Source: an uncultured Desulfobacter sp.
GTDB lineage: Bacteria; Desulfobacterota; Desulfobacteria; Desulfobacterales; Desulfobacteraceae
DNA: 64,000 bases
Assembly (NCBI RefSeq): GCF_963666675.1
Contig: NZ_OY762929.1
Coordinates: 4,404,001-4,468,000 of the forward strand
Direction: 5' to 3'
The notes below the pieces were generated by a model that was not told the origin of the DNA, searched no databases, and saw only the letters and a program-made list of their open reading frames with translations. This document shows, one piece after another, positions 8,161-16,814 of the stretch. The stretch's first letter is position 1. Every line of letters starts with the position of its first letter. The position numbers and the translations under genes were made by a program.

Positions 8161-9258
8161 ATGATACCCACCCGGTTAGTGAAAAAAATTGAGCTTGGCC
8201 CCAGACAGATGACCTTTGGATTTGATGACTCAAATACCCTGGATCTGGATTTTGTATATTCATTCATTGAAAAAGAATACCAGGCCCAAGGTCCTGTGGC
8301 ACTGCACCGTATAGTTTCCTCACACGCCCTGATGTCCAGGATACCGGAGCTTTTGGATATGATGCAGGCTGTTTTCTGGCTGGCTGAAGCGCTCAAACTC
8401 CATCTATATATTGCCGACCGGCCCGTTTCTACGTTCCAGGCCAAACAGGCGCTGCTTAAAAATGGGGACAGCGTCATAGACATTGTCATAAACCAGCCGG
8501 TGGACCCGGGCCGTTTTGACCGGGCAAAGGATGCAGCCAAAATTTTTTTGCCGGCTTTGCCGGAGGATACGGATCAATACACGTTTTCCCGTATCGTTGC
8601 CAATGAACTTGAATCCTGGCACACCCGACTCACCGCGTACCGGAACAGCCATGCAGGAGAGCCGAATGTGCCGGGCCAATCCCTGATGAACAATTGCCTG
8701 ATCATGATTGACAGATTACTGGAAAAAAAAGATTCCCATGCCGTCATCCTGGCGATGGTTAAATATCGGTCCAAAATACAGGAATTGGCCGGTAATGTTC
8801 AAATGCTGTCTGATTTTTATACCCACAAAGTGTCATTCTGGCTTACCTTTACCGAACAGATGGAAGATTTCAGGCAGAATATGGAAATGATCCGGGACAA
8901 CGCACAGGTCCATTCAATTTACCGCAAACTCAACGTGATATGCAACCATGCCCATCCCTTTGACCAAATTGAAAAAGCAGAACAGCTGCTGCCGGAACTC
9001 AAAAATTTTCATGACCGGATAGAACAGGAAAAAACAGAGCGATTCCGCAAAGATTGTCTTGGGCAGACAGATAAAATGATACGCAAGCTGAGCGCCTTAT
9101 TTGACACCTTTGACGCAGAAAATGAATACAGAAACAACACATTACACGAACTTCGAGCCTTACATAAAAAAATAGATTCACGCCGTAACATGGAAGAAAT
9201 AAAATCATTATTCAACGATGCCAAGGACCTGTTTGTGGACGTCATTGAGACGATGTAA
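8161..9258 (+). CDS. orphan cytoplasmic helical protein, possibly related to the end of BREX BrxC/DUF6079 proteins
   Basis: 366 residues from the ATG at 8161; an in-frame GTG at 8098 would add 21 residues but overlaps the leader region, and neither start has a good ribosome site. The protein is mostly helical with no signal or membrane segment. Residues 195-300 (a long helix pair with DFYTHKVSFWLTF and a following ...IYRKLNVICNHAHPFDQI) recall the C-terminal part of BrxC/PglY-type ATPases of BREX defence systems; this is a memory-based resemblance, not a demonstrated one. No P-loop is present and no BREX genes are nearby, so at most it is a detached relative. Single gene, on the strand opposite to the cyclase. 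Confidence 0.6.
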   Translation: MIPTRLVKKIELGPRQMTFGFDDSNTLDLDFVYSFIEKEYQAQGPVALHRIVSSHALMSRIPELLDMMQAVFWLAEALKLHLYIADRPVSTFQAKQALLKNGDSVIDIVINQPVDPGRFDRAKDAAKIFLPALPEDTDQYTFSRIVANELESWHTRLTAYRNSHAGEPNVPGQSLMNNCLIMIDRLLEKKDSHAVILAMVKYRSKIQELAGNVQMLSDFYTHKVSFWLTFTEQMEDFRQNMEMIRDNAQVHSIYRKLNVICNHAHPFDQIEKAEQLLPELKNFHDRIEQEKTERFRKDCLGQTDKMIRKLSALFDTFDAENEYRNNTLHELRALHKKIDSRRNMEEIKSLFNDAKDLFVDVIETM

Positions 9259-9333
9259 TATAATTGGGGAAGTACGTTCAAAAATATTTTTCGACAAAAC
9301 CCTGAAGCGCCTTATCAGGAAAGGAGTCTTTTG

Positions 9334-10089
9334 ATGAATCGATCCCAAAAAGCAAAAGGTATATCCGCTATTTTCGCATTACTGCTTACTCTGGCCCCAG
9401 GTATTTTCGCGGCATCGGCGTCAACATCCCTTTCTTTCCCCGGAAACGGTTATGTGGGTGTCTCGTTGCACACGGAAATACCCGGGGAGTTAAGCGGATT
9501 AATTTTAGGCATCACCCAGTCTGACATTAACCATTCCTGGGTCACGGCAACGGTGGACGGGGTTCAGGGCGTAATCCATGCCGACGGGTACGTGGGGAGT
9601 GTCCATTTTCTTTGCTGGCCTGACTTTTTAAATCTGTGTACCCCAGGATCCATACGCTTGTTTAAACCGGATAAAAAGGCGATCGGATATGCTGAGCTTG
9701 ATGGCTTTGGCGTCAACCTGTCCCGTATTCCTCGAATTCTAAGAAATCTGCTGGCCCGCCGCCTGGGAAATATCATGATCAACATCTGGATCCACAAAAT
9801 GCTTGGCTACAGCGGGGTGGCGTATGATTTTTATTTTATGCCCTGGGATAATCAGATTTACTGCTCGGAACTGCAGGCCCATGGCTGGAACAACACCCGG
9901 TCCTCTTTTGAACTGTTCCCATCACAACCTGCAGGCACCCTGCCGGGCTGGAATGTGGATTCCCATCAGCCTGACGGCGTGACCTACGGCATGCTGTTAG
10001 AAAGCTCAGGGTTCAGTGAGGACATACCTGTTTACAATGTGGCCGATATTTTCAACAACCCCTATTTTAAAGAGATCAACGTGGATTAA
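9334..10089 (+). CDS. secreted YiiX/YebB-like permuted papain-fold (NlpC/P60 superfamily) protein
   Basis: 251 residues from the ATG at 9334, which follows AAAGGAG by 7 nt (a TTG sits directly before it). Signal peptide 1-30 with likely cleavage at SASA or near. The core has the marks of circularly permuted papain-like amidases: an N-terminal strand with INHSWVTATVDG and VIHADG where the catalytic histidine region lies, and YDFYF...NQIYCSELQ with the candidate catalytic Cys in the CSEL motif. Such proteins cleave amide or ester bonds in peptidoglycan or lipids. The exact substrate is unknown. It stands alone between the orphan gene and tesB. Confidence 0.65.
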   Translation: MNRSQKAKGISAIFALLLTLAPGIFAASASTSLSFPGNGYVGVSLHTEIPGELSGLILGITQSDINHSWVTATVDGVQGVIHADGYVGSVHFLCWPDFLNLCTPGSIRLFKPDKKAIGYAELDGFGVNLSRIPRILRNLLARRLGNIMINIWIHKMLGYSGVAYDFYFMPWDNQIYCSELQAHGWNNTRSSFELFPSQPAGTLPGWNVDSHQPDGVTYGMLLESSGFSEDIPVYNVADIFNNPYFKEINVD

Positions 10090-10228
10090 ACAAACGCAAT
10101 GGGGCGCTTGTATTTGCACGTTTAAAGAATTATAGATGGCCCAGTGTTGATAAAACAAACCAGCGCACCGAAGTATCTATCCCGTGAGGATGTAAGGCCT
10201 GCCGCTTAAAAATGTTTAGGTGAATTGA

Positions 10229-11113
10229 ATGACGGACCGTGTTGAACAAAATGTACTTGAAGAACTTTTGGGGCTGCTCAGCCTGGAAAAAATTGAAGAA
10301 GATATCTTTCGGGGAGAGAGCCAGGATTTAGGCTACGGCAACGTATTCGGGGGGCAGGTCCTGGGTCAGGCCTTGTCGGCGGCGTCCCGCACGGTACCGG
10401 ATCATCTTTGCGCCCACAGCCTCCACGGCTATTTCCTCCGGGCCGGAGATGCGGCCCGCCCCATTGTATATATGGTTGAGCGTACCCGGGACGGCCACTC
10501 GTTCTCCACCCGGCGGGTCAAGGCCGTACAAAAGGGCCGGACCATATTTTCCATGTCCGCCTCATTTCATAAATATGAACCGGGGTTTGACCACCAGGAC
10601 CCCATGCCCGAGGTCAAAGGCCCCGGCGGTGTGGAAAGTGATCACGACAAAATCCTTCGCTATGCGGACAAAATCCCCGAAGATATCGCAAAAAAACTGT
10701 TGTGCCCCAAACCCATTGAGCTGCGGGCCGTCAATCCGGTGGACCCGTTTCATCCCGTTCCCAGGCCCCCGGACAAATATGTCTGGTTCAGGGCCACGGG
10801 GCCCTTACCCGACGATGCCGCAACCCACAGGTATATGCTGGCCTATGCATCGGATTTTCACCTGGTGCCCACGGCCCTTTATCCCCACGGTAAAACCTTC
10901 TGGTCCCCGGACATGCAGGTGGCAAGCCTGGATCATGCCATCTGGTTCCACAGGGAGTTCAGAATGGATGACTGGCTCCTCCACGTGATCCACAGCCCCA
11001 GCGCCGCCATGGGCCGGGGGCTCAACCGCGGCTCCATCTTTACCCGGGACGGCAGGCTTGTGGCCAGTGTGGTTCAGGAAGGTTTGATCAGACAGCTGGA
11101 TAAAACCAAATAG
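10229..11113 (+). CDS. tesB: acyl-CoA thioesterase II
   Basis: 294 residues, the usual TesB length (286 in E. coli), with two hot-dog folds. FGGQVLGQAL in the first fold and ASLDHAIWFH, SPSAAMGRGL and VVQEGLIR in the second are family signatures; the catalytic Asp (YASDFHLV), Thr/Ser and Gln (VVQEG) positions are occupied. It hydrolyses medium and long acyl-CoA to free acid and CoA in the cytoplasm. The ATG has AGGTGA 7 nt upstream. It converges with the lipid operon (1 bp between stop codons). Confidence 0.95.
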   Translation: MTDRVEQNVLEELLGLLSLEKIEEDIFRGESQDLGYGNVFGGQVLGQALSAASRTVPDHLCAHSLHGYFLRAGDAARPIVYMVERTRDGHSFSTRRVKAVQKGRTIFSMSASFHKYEPGFDHQDPMPEVKGPGGVESDHDKILRYADKIPEDIAKKLLCPKPIELRAVNPVDPFHPVPRPPDKYVWFRATGPLPDDAATHRYMLAYASDFHLVPTALYPHGKTFWSPDMQVASLDHAIWFHREFRMDDWLLHVIHSPSAAMGRGLNRGSIFTRDGRLVASVVQEGLIRQLDKTK

Positions 11114-11114
11114 T

Positions 11115-11507
11115 TCACTGCTTTCCTGCGATCAAACCGGCTCTGATCGTGCGGATCAGATTGGCAAGCATCAGTATAATCACGATCCAGAATATCACCC
11201 AGGCCGCCGCATCAAATTGCGGGCCGCCTGCGATGGCTGCATACACATAGGGCAACAGGGTGTTAAATAAGACAACGAATCCCCAGAAAAGGACCTTGGG
11301 CCATGCCATGGCCCGGCCGCCCAGGGAATTGACCAACCGGGCACAGCCCATAATAAAACCGGGCACGGTGATCATGTCAAGAAACAAAAAGATCAGTGCA
11401 TCAATCCCCCGGCTTTCCAGAAGATCTTTGACCACCAGATACTTTACAACATCGTAGCACCACAAAAAGCATATGCCCGAAAGCTCATGATGCCGTCTGA
11501 TTCTCAT
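11115..11507 (-). CDS. small integral membrane protein, third gene of lipid operon
   Basis: 130 residues from the ATG at 11507 (TTG at 11513 is possible). Three to four hydrophobic segments, at about 15-30, 38-62, 70-90 and 98-120. No family is recognised. It begins directly after the stop codon of the Lgt-like gene with no ribosome site of its own, which points to translational coupling, so a role together with the Lgt-like enzyme and the decarboxylase is likely. Confidence 0.7.
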   Translation of the reverse strand: MRIRRHHELSGICFLWCYDVVKYLVVKDLLESRGIDALIFLFLDMITVPGFIMGCARLVNSLGGRAMAWPKVLFWGFVVLFNTLLPYVYAAIAGGPQFDAAAWVIFWIVIILMLANLIRTIRAGLIAGKQ

Positions 11508-11513
11508 TTTCAA

Positions 11514-12581
11514 TTAAATGTTTTCTTTGACCACGTGGAAGGAGATTTCAGATCCTGTAACAGTGCTGCGGCCGGAATGAAGAAAAGAGACGATCCAGAC
11601 CGCCTGGAAAAAAAGGATCATACCCGGATGCCACAACGCTTTAAAGCCTCTATCCAGGGAAACGACCACCTCCGGATCAGGCAAAAAGGCCATCAGCACG
11701 ATGGTGTAAACGATGGCAGCCAGGGCCATGATCTGGTACATGGAAAATTTACGTTCTCCCCTGAAATCCGCCCTAAAAAATTCTGAGACCACCCGCCAAA
11801 CCTGGGTCACCACCAGGGTTTCCACAAGGGCTGCCCCGGCAAACCCGTTGAGAAACAGCAGGGTACCCGCAAGGCCGGATACGGCATAAATCACGGCGGT
11901 GATGATCTGGATGGGAATCAATGCTTCACCGTCCAATCCAGACGCATAGGCCACTTTTTTGGTCTTGCCTGTAAAGATAACATTAAACCGTTCAAACAGA
12001 TTACGGGTGTGGTCGGAACACTGGCTCAACGGCTTGCCGTAGCAGCACCCAAAGCTTAAGCAGGCAAGGCGCCCCAAAGACTCCCCAAAGGTATATCCAA
12101 TGCTTAACACCGCCATCATCACAGCAACGGGCACATGAAATTTAAAGGCCGAGCCCAGGGTGGCATTTACCAGCATGATAATCCAGGGTGCGGTCACCAC
12201 ACCGGCAAACACAGCCCCGCCGATGGTCAGTGTGGCTTTTTTCTTTTCAACAATCCGGGCAACCCCCTTTGACGCCGGAATGGTCACGGCCAGCAGCAGA
12301 ACCGTCAGCAGCACCAGAACAGAAATGGGCATCCCGGCCGATGCGGCCAGAATCACAACCATCACCACGCCAAAGGTATACGCATTGGCAGACAACAATC
12401 CGTACCAGGTCAGGTTCAGCCCCCGCCACCGGCCCTGGTCCATCTTTTCCAAGGGAAAGGCCGCCACCATCTGCCACTTCTCCTTGGGCAAGGTTTTAAA
12501 TCCCCAGTTCAGTACAATGCCGATCAACACGCCCAACCCGACAACAAAAGAAATGGCCGCCATTACAAATCTCCCAAACAT
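11514..12581 (-). CDS. Lgt-like (prolipoprotein diacylglyceryl transferase family) membrane enzyme
   Basis: 355 residues with about eight membrane segments. The stretch GESLGRLACLSFGCCYG corresponds to the family signature GRxGNFxNxExxG of Lgt but is altered: the Asn and Glu positions are replaced and two cysteines precede the YG. This puts it in a divergent branch of the LGT superfamily rather than the housekeeping enzyme. LGT enzymes take a diacylglyceryl group from phosphatidylglycerol. Its start overlaps the end of the phosphatidylserine decarboxylase gene by 19 bp. The pairing suggests modification of phosphatidylethanolamine or another lipid; the acceptor is unknown. Confidence 0.75.
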   Translation of the reverse strand: MFGRFVMAAISFVVGLGVLIGIVLNWGFKTLPKEKWQMVAAFPLEKMDQGRWRGLNLTWYGLLSANAYTFGVVMVVILAASAGMPISVLVLLTVLLLAVTIPASKGVARIVEKKKATLTIGGAVFAGVVTAPWIIMLVNATLGSAFKFHVPVAVMMAVLSIGYTFGESLGRLACLSFGCCYGKPLSQCSDHTRNLFERFNVIFTGKTKKVAYASGLDGEALIPIQIITAVIYAVSGLAGTLLFLNGFAGAALVETLVVTQVWRVVSEFFRADFRGERKFSMYQIMALAAIVYTIVLMAFLPDPEVVVSLDRGFKALWHPGMILFFQAVWIVSFLHSGRSTVTGSEISFHVVKENI

Positions 12582-13594
12582 AGAGTATCATCACAAGCGC
12601 AGGCATGGCCGATACCCGAGCGCACGGCGACTTCGGTCTCCACAAGGGGCCTGCCGAAGCCTTCACTGAAACGACTGCTCACATCCGTGCGCATCTGGTT
12701 TTCAAGCAAGTCCGTGGAAAAACGAATGCGCTGTTTTTGAAATATAACAATGGTTGTGGAAGACCCCGGACGGTACAGGCTTTTGGGGTATCCTTTTTTC
12801 ATGAAAAGTCCGGGCATGACAGGTTGGGGATTTTCATATCCCGTTCTGCTGTAGCATTGGACGATTTTGCCGATCATCATGGCCACCACTTCCACCATGC
12901 ACACAAGACCGCATCCGGTCCCCCCGGGCACATCGGTATCAATGATGGTGACCACCCGCCGGTTCTTTGAATAGGGCGTCACCTCCCGGACCACGGCCCC
13001 GGGGTTACAGGAATGAAAATGCCCGTCAATCTCATAAATATCCAACACCGTTCCTGCCACCGGCGTATGATTATAATGGTATTTATCCGGGGTTAACCGG
13101 GTCACGGCAAAACTGCCCCGGTCAAAGGCATCAAGCCAATGGGGTTTATCCGGGCCGATCAGCTCTGAAAAATCAAAGAATTTACCTTTTATAAAGAGAG
13201 CTGAATTTTCTGCAAAATCCCCCACCAGCAGACGCGAATCTGAGGGAGAGACAACAGCATCAGCGTCTTCGGGCATGGGACGAAGCTGTTCATAGCGAAT
13301 TTTACGTTCAAACACTTTTCGAAGGGTATCAAGTCGGGCAGGGTCTCCGGCCACCTCGCTTAAATCAATGCCCTGGTCGGCCAGAAAACGTCCGGTATCA
13401 GCGGGGGGTTTAAAAAACGGCCAATCATAGGAGACGGCCCCGATCAGACTGGACATCCGTGCCGAGATCATCAATTGAAACAAAAGGGAAGAATTCTCCC
13501 GGATCGGCGAATAAACTGCGTTAATGATGGGATCGGCCTTAAGGCGTTCGGTTCTCACCTGCCCGGTCTTACGATCTATATATTGATGTTTCAT
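12563..13594 (-). CDS. psd: phosphatidylserine decarboxylase, class II-like proenzyme
   Basis: 343 residues. The N-terminus (YIDRKTGQ...YSP) matches class II Psd proteins, which supports the ATG at 13594. The core shows HYNHTPVAG with the conserved histidine and, near residue 285, RPGSSTTIVIF, where the Gly-Ser bond of the family LGST-type motif is cut to create the pyruvoyl cofactor. Product: phosphatidylethanolamine from phosphatidylserine at the inner membrane. A C-terminal extension of about 40 residues after the cleavage domain is longer than usual. First gene of the operon with the Lgt-like enzyme. No pssA is visible in the window. A stable hairpin sits directly before the start codon. 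Confidence 0.88.
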   Translation of the reverse strand: MKHQYIDRKTGQVRTERLKADPIINAVYSPIRENSSLLFQLMISARMSSLIGAVSYDWPFFKPPADTGRFLADQGIDLSEVAGDPARLDTLRKVFERKIRYEQLRPMPEDADAVVSPSDSRLLVGDFAENSALFIKGKFFDFSELIGPDKPHWLDAFDRGSFAVTRLTPDKYHYNHTPVAGTVLDIYEIDGHFHSCNPGAVVREVTPYSKNRRVVTIIDTDVPGGTGCGLVCMVEVVAMMIGKIVQCYSRTGYENPQPVMPGLFMKKGYPKSLYRPGSSTTIVIFQKQRIRFSTDLLENQMRTDVSSRFSEGFGRPLVETEVAVRSGIGHACACDDTLCLGDL

Positions 13595-13617
13595 AGTGCG
13601 GGTATTATGCCCGCACT
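13595..13617. promoter_or_regulatory. perfect hairpin touching the psd start codon
   Basis: AGTGCGGG/CCCGCACT with a 7-nt loop; on the minus strand it ends at the base before the psd ATG, so no free ribosome site exists upstream. On the plus strand it is followed by TTGTTTT and resembles a terminator, but no plus gene reads into it. It may limit psd translation or end transcripts from the right. Confidence 0.5.
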
Positions 13618-13674
13618 TTGTTTTAACCGTGTTAATTTACGGCTAAAGAATCGTGTGGGAACAATGAGAAAAGC

Positions 13675-16080
13675 TTAAGCATTCTCCCAAATTTTCATTT
13701 CCCGACTTATGACCAGAATCATCAGATAAATAAATTTCTTAAGGGTGTCCGGCGCACAGGTTTCATCCATGAAATCCTGACGCATGGATTTTAAAAACTT
13801 GAGTATGTCCCGGCTGCCCAGAATCTGACCCAGGGACTCGCCGTAGGAGTTATCCCGGTATCTTGCCCAAAGATCGATCTGCTCAAAGGCTTTGCCAAGC
13901 AGGTCAAACCCCTGGCGGACATGGGCGCCTCTCAAGGTTTGGCCGTAATAATCCTCTGCACGTGCATTAAACTGTCTGCCCGGCATGGACATGGGCTTTT
14001 GCTTACCGGAGCTGTCGAGAATCCCCTGGGTGATCCGGCCCCATGCCGCATGGGTCTCGGGGGCATTGATGCGGTTGTCAAGGTCATCAATCAGGGATGC
14101 GCCGTTCAAAGCGGATATAAGGTCCGGGGCGTCTGTTTGAATCAGGGAGATAAGGGCCCGCTGGTATTCCCGGACCAAAACCCGGGTGTAACCGGGATAC
14201 CGGTGACTCTGCCGGGTTTTGGCTGTATTTTTTAGAATTTTGGCCAAAAACTGATTGGGGGTCCGGGTTTTAACAAAAAAAGTGGGCACACCAATGGCCG
14301 TGCAGAAAAATATCTGGCGGCGCTCGCTTTCCACCGTCGGGGAATCGGGTATCATGGCATGGTCCACCTGCTTGGAAAAAATATACTTCTGGGCCAGGGC
14401 CGTGATCAGCACCTGCAGGTCGGTAGCTTTCCCCATATCCCGGACAACATCCTCAAACACACTGAAGTACCGGTGCTCAAACCCCGAATACCCCATATCA
14501 TGATATTTGCGCAACCGGACCAACTGGTACAATGCCATACGCCCGTCAAACACACCCATCTCGGTCAAATCTTTTTTAAGGTCGGCCTCGCTTTCCAGAC
14601 TGCCGTTGAACGCCGGGCTCTGGAAGGTACTCATCACCGACGTAAAATAGTCAATGAGCCGGCCATCGGGCACAAAATCGCCTTTGAGCCTGAACACATT
14701 GGCAATCAAACGGTCCAGCCACACCGGACCAAAGGGGGTCAGGGATTTGCCCATGATTTTGAGATGGGCCTTTTTCTTCCACCGCCGCCAGATCATGCGC
14801 AGATGGGTATGGATCAATTCGTGGGGCATAAACCCCAGGACCTGTTCCGGGTGAAACTCCTGGAAATCGAGCCTGTGGGGCGCCGCCGAATAGGTGGTGG
14901 CAAACAGGGGCAGAAAATGCTCCCAGATTTTTATGGCCAGATCCCCCGTATATTTCTCATCCATGGCGGTGAAGCCGGAGTCCGGATCGGACATGCACCC
15001 GGACAACTTCATGCTTCCGAGACTGATGTGGGTGCCGTTATTGGCCAGACTGACATTGGAAGTATTGGGCAGCACCACAAGGTTGGAGTTGATAATGCCG
15101 GCCTCCTTGAGCTGGGCCACGGCATTGATCTGGCTGCGGGACAACACCTTGTGGCAGACACTCATGTACTCTTTTTTATCTTCCCCCCGGTCCCATCCGG
15201 AGAGGCACGGACTCATGAACAGTTCGCGGTAAAAGGCATCGGAAATCACATTGTTCAATCGTTTCTGATCCCCGGGCGGGGTGGCGGAAAAAAAGACCTT
15301 CACCTTCTGACCGTTCTGATCCAGTTCAAATTTATGCCCGGCATAGGCCACCAGGGCCTGGGTCAGCAGAAAACGAAGCAGGGTTTCACCGGCAAGCTTT
15401 TCCCCCAGGCTGCCGGCCCCATCGGACTTGACCGGGTAAAAGGAAAAAAGTTCAGGCGAACTGTTGTCATTGGAAAAATGGGCGAGCATCTTTTTGCCCC
15501 AGGCCTTCACCGGTTCCGGCACATCATTGTCATCGCCGATCACATCGGCCAGGGCCAGCTTGAGCAGATAGGACACAGGCACACGCACCTGATTTTCGCC
15601 GTTTTTTTCAAATACGAAACAGGCCGCATCTCTGCGATATCCTGATGCGGGAATGGATTTATCGGCCTTAAGGTCATCGTTAAACACCTTATTGGCAAAG
15701 CGGTTGAGCACCCGGCGGGGGAACCATACCCAGGAATTTTCCCAATCTTTGCCGTCTTTGTCCTTGAGCAGACGTTCCAGGGCCACCACCCGCCGCTGGG
15801 GTGTTTCGCCGGTTCTGGCCTGCTCCACAAGATTCCGGTAATAATTGGACGTCTCGATAACCCGGGCAAGATCAATGTCTTCGCGCTTGCCCGCGACCAC
15901 CGCCTGAAATTCATTTTCCGCCCCTGCCGTGGCATCTTCGGCCATAAACGGCAGATTCCGGATAAAACTGTCGGAGGTCAGGTCATCAAGGCCGATCGCC
16001 TGGCTGATCCGATCCAATCGCCGGCCCATGTCGGACGGCGGAAACACTTTTTTTTCGTGAGTTCTTATGGCTGCAATCAT
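13675..16080 (-). CDS. large conserved-looking protein of unknown function
   Basis: 801 residues from the ATG at 16080 (a TTG at 16116 is the alternative). No signal peptide or membrane segment, so probably cytoplasmic. No known domain is recognised. Blocks that look functional are VVLPNTSNVSLANNGTHI and SLGSMKLSGCM at about 370-400, and FHPEQVLGFMPHELIHTHL at about 455-475, which has a spaced set of His and Glu residues that could bind metal. The codon pattern and length argue strongly for a real gene. It ends 80 bp upstream of psd on the same strand, so it may feed the lipid operon, but the hairpin between them leaves this open. Confidence 0.8.
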   Translation of the reverse strand: MIAAIRTHEKKVFPPSDMGRRLDRISQAIGLDDLTSDSFIRNLPFMAEDATAGAENEFQAVVAGKREDIDLARVIETSNYYRNLVEQARTGETPQRRVVALERLLKDKDGKDWENSWVWFPRRVLNRFANKVFNDDLKADKSIPASGYRRDAACFVFEKNGENQVRVPVSYLLKLALADVIGDDNDVPEPVKAWGKKMLAHFSNDNSSPELFSFYPVKSDGAGSLGEKLAGETLLRFLLTQALVAYAGHKFELDQNGQKVKVFFSATPPGDQKRLNNVISDAFYRELFMSPCLSGWDRGEDKKEYMSVCHKVLSRSQINAVAQLKEAGIINSNLVVLPNTSNVSLANNGTHISLGSMKLSGCMSDPDSGFTAMDEKYTGDLAIKIWEHFLPLFATTYSAAPHRLDFQEFHPEQVLGFMPHELIHTHLRMIWRRWKKKAHLKIMGKSLTPFGPVWLDRLIANVFRLKGDFVPDGRLIDYFTSVMSTFQSPAFNGSLESEADLKKDLTEMGVFDGRMALYQLVRLRKYHDMGYSGFEHRYFSVFEDVVRDMGKATDLQVLITALAQKYIFSKQVDHAMIPDSPTVESERRQIFFCTAIGVPTFFVKTRTPNQFLAKILKNTAKTRQSHRYPGYTRVLVREYQRALISLIQTDAPDLISALNGASLIDDLDNRINAPETHAAWGRITQGILDSSGKQKPMSMPGRQFNARAEDYYGQTLRGAHVRQGFDLLGKAFEQIDLWARYRDNSYGESLGQILGSRDILKFLKSMRQDFMDETCAPDTLKKFIYLMILVISREMKIWENA

Positions 16081-16229
16081 TTTGGAGAGTCGTCCTATCC
16101 AGAAGGGTTGTGGCAATTCAAATACAAGAAAAATATAGTATTTTATTATTATGTTAACGTTACGGGGATGCTAAAATTTTGTGAAATGAAGGTTTGAATG
16201 GAAGCGGATAGAAAATAGAACCGGTTATG

Positions 16230-16643
16230 CTATATATCTATTTTCTTTCTCAGTGCTTTAATTTTGCTGCGCCGGGTTTTTGAATCAAGGCGTCTGGTTT
16301 TCGAGGCTTTGGTGGGCCGTGTGGGTTTTCTTTTTTTCACAGGCCGGCAGGCGCTTTCGATCAATTGGGCAAGCCGTTCCAATCCGTTTTCACGGTTTTT
16401 TGCAGCGCTTCTATAGGTCATGGCCTTGATCACAATCACGCCCTGCCGGGTAATACGCTTGTCCTTGAGGGACAACAGCTTTGCCTTAATAGTATCCGGA
16501 AGATCCGAGGCATGGATATCAAAACGGATATGAACCCCCGAAGATACTTTGTTCACATTCTGGCCGCCGGGCCCCCGGGACCGGATGGGGCAAAACTCAA
16601 TACTGGTATCCGGGATGGATATATGATCGGATATGTACAACAT
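16230..16643 (-). CDS. arfB: peptidyl-tRNA hydrolase ArfB (YaeJ), ribosome rescue
   Basis: 137 residues from the ATG at 16643 with AAGGA 5 nt upstream. The catalytic GGQ motif of class I release factors is present (SRGPGGQNVNK), and there is no codon-recognition domain. The C-terminal tail is very basic (KKRKPTRPTKASKTRR), as needed to enter the empty mRNA channel of a stalled ribosome. The enzyme frees the nascent chain on non-stop complexes. It stands alone between the 801-aa gene and the transporter. Confidence 0.93.
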   Translation of the reverse strand: MLYISDHISIPDTSIEFCPIRSRGPGGQNVNKVSSGVHIRFDIHASDLPDTIKAKLLSLKDKRITRQGVIVIKAMTYRSAAKNRENGLERLAQLIESACRPVKKRKPTRPTKASKTRRLDSKTRRSKIKALRKKIDI

Positions 16644-16704
16644 CACGTTCCTTTATATGCCTTAAATCTGAAAACTTCTAATACTTTCTGCCCGGCACTT
16701 AAAA

Positions 16705-16792
16705 CTCTGTGCTTTCTGTGGTTAAATAAAACCCGCGGCCAAAGCCCGCTGACTAACTTTTTAAAACCACAGAGAGCGCAGAGGACACAGAG
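16705..16792. repeat. imperfect inverted repeat of CACAGAG-type units
   Basis: CTCTGTGCTTTCTGTGG on the left faces CCACAGAGAGCGCAGAGG plus a further ACACAGAG on the right, with about 35 bp between. The repeated octamer CACAGAG(A/G) is a dispersed motif known from many bacterial intergenic regions. It could fold in either transcript between arfB and the transporter gene. No flanking duplication was found. Confidence 0.5.
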
Positions 16793-16814
16793 AAAAATTA
16801 ATTGGTAAACCGAT

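Noticed and set aside
14359..15645. 428-codon plus-strand frame
   Set aside because: Antisense to the 801-residue protein; no ribosome site, composition of a shadow frame.
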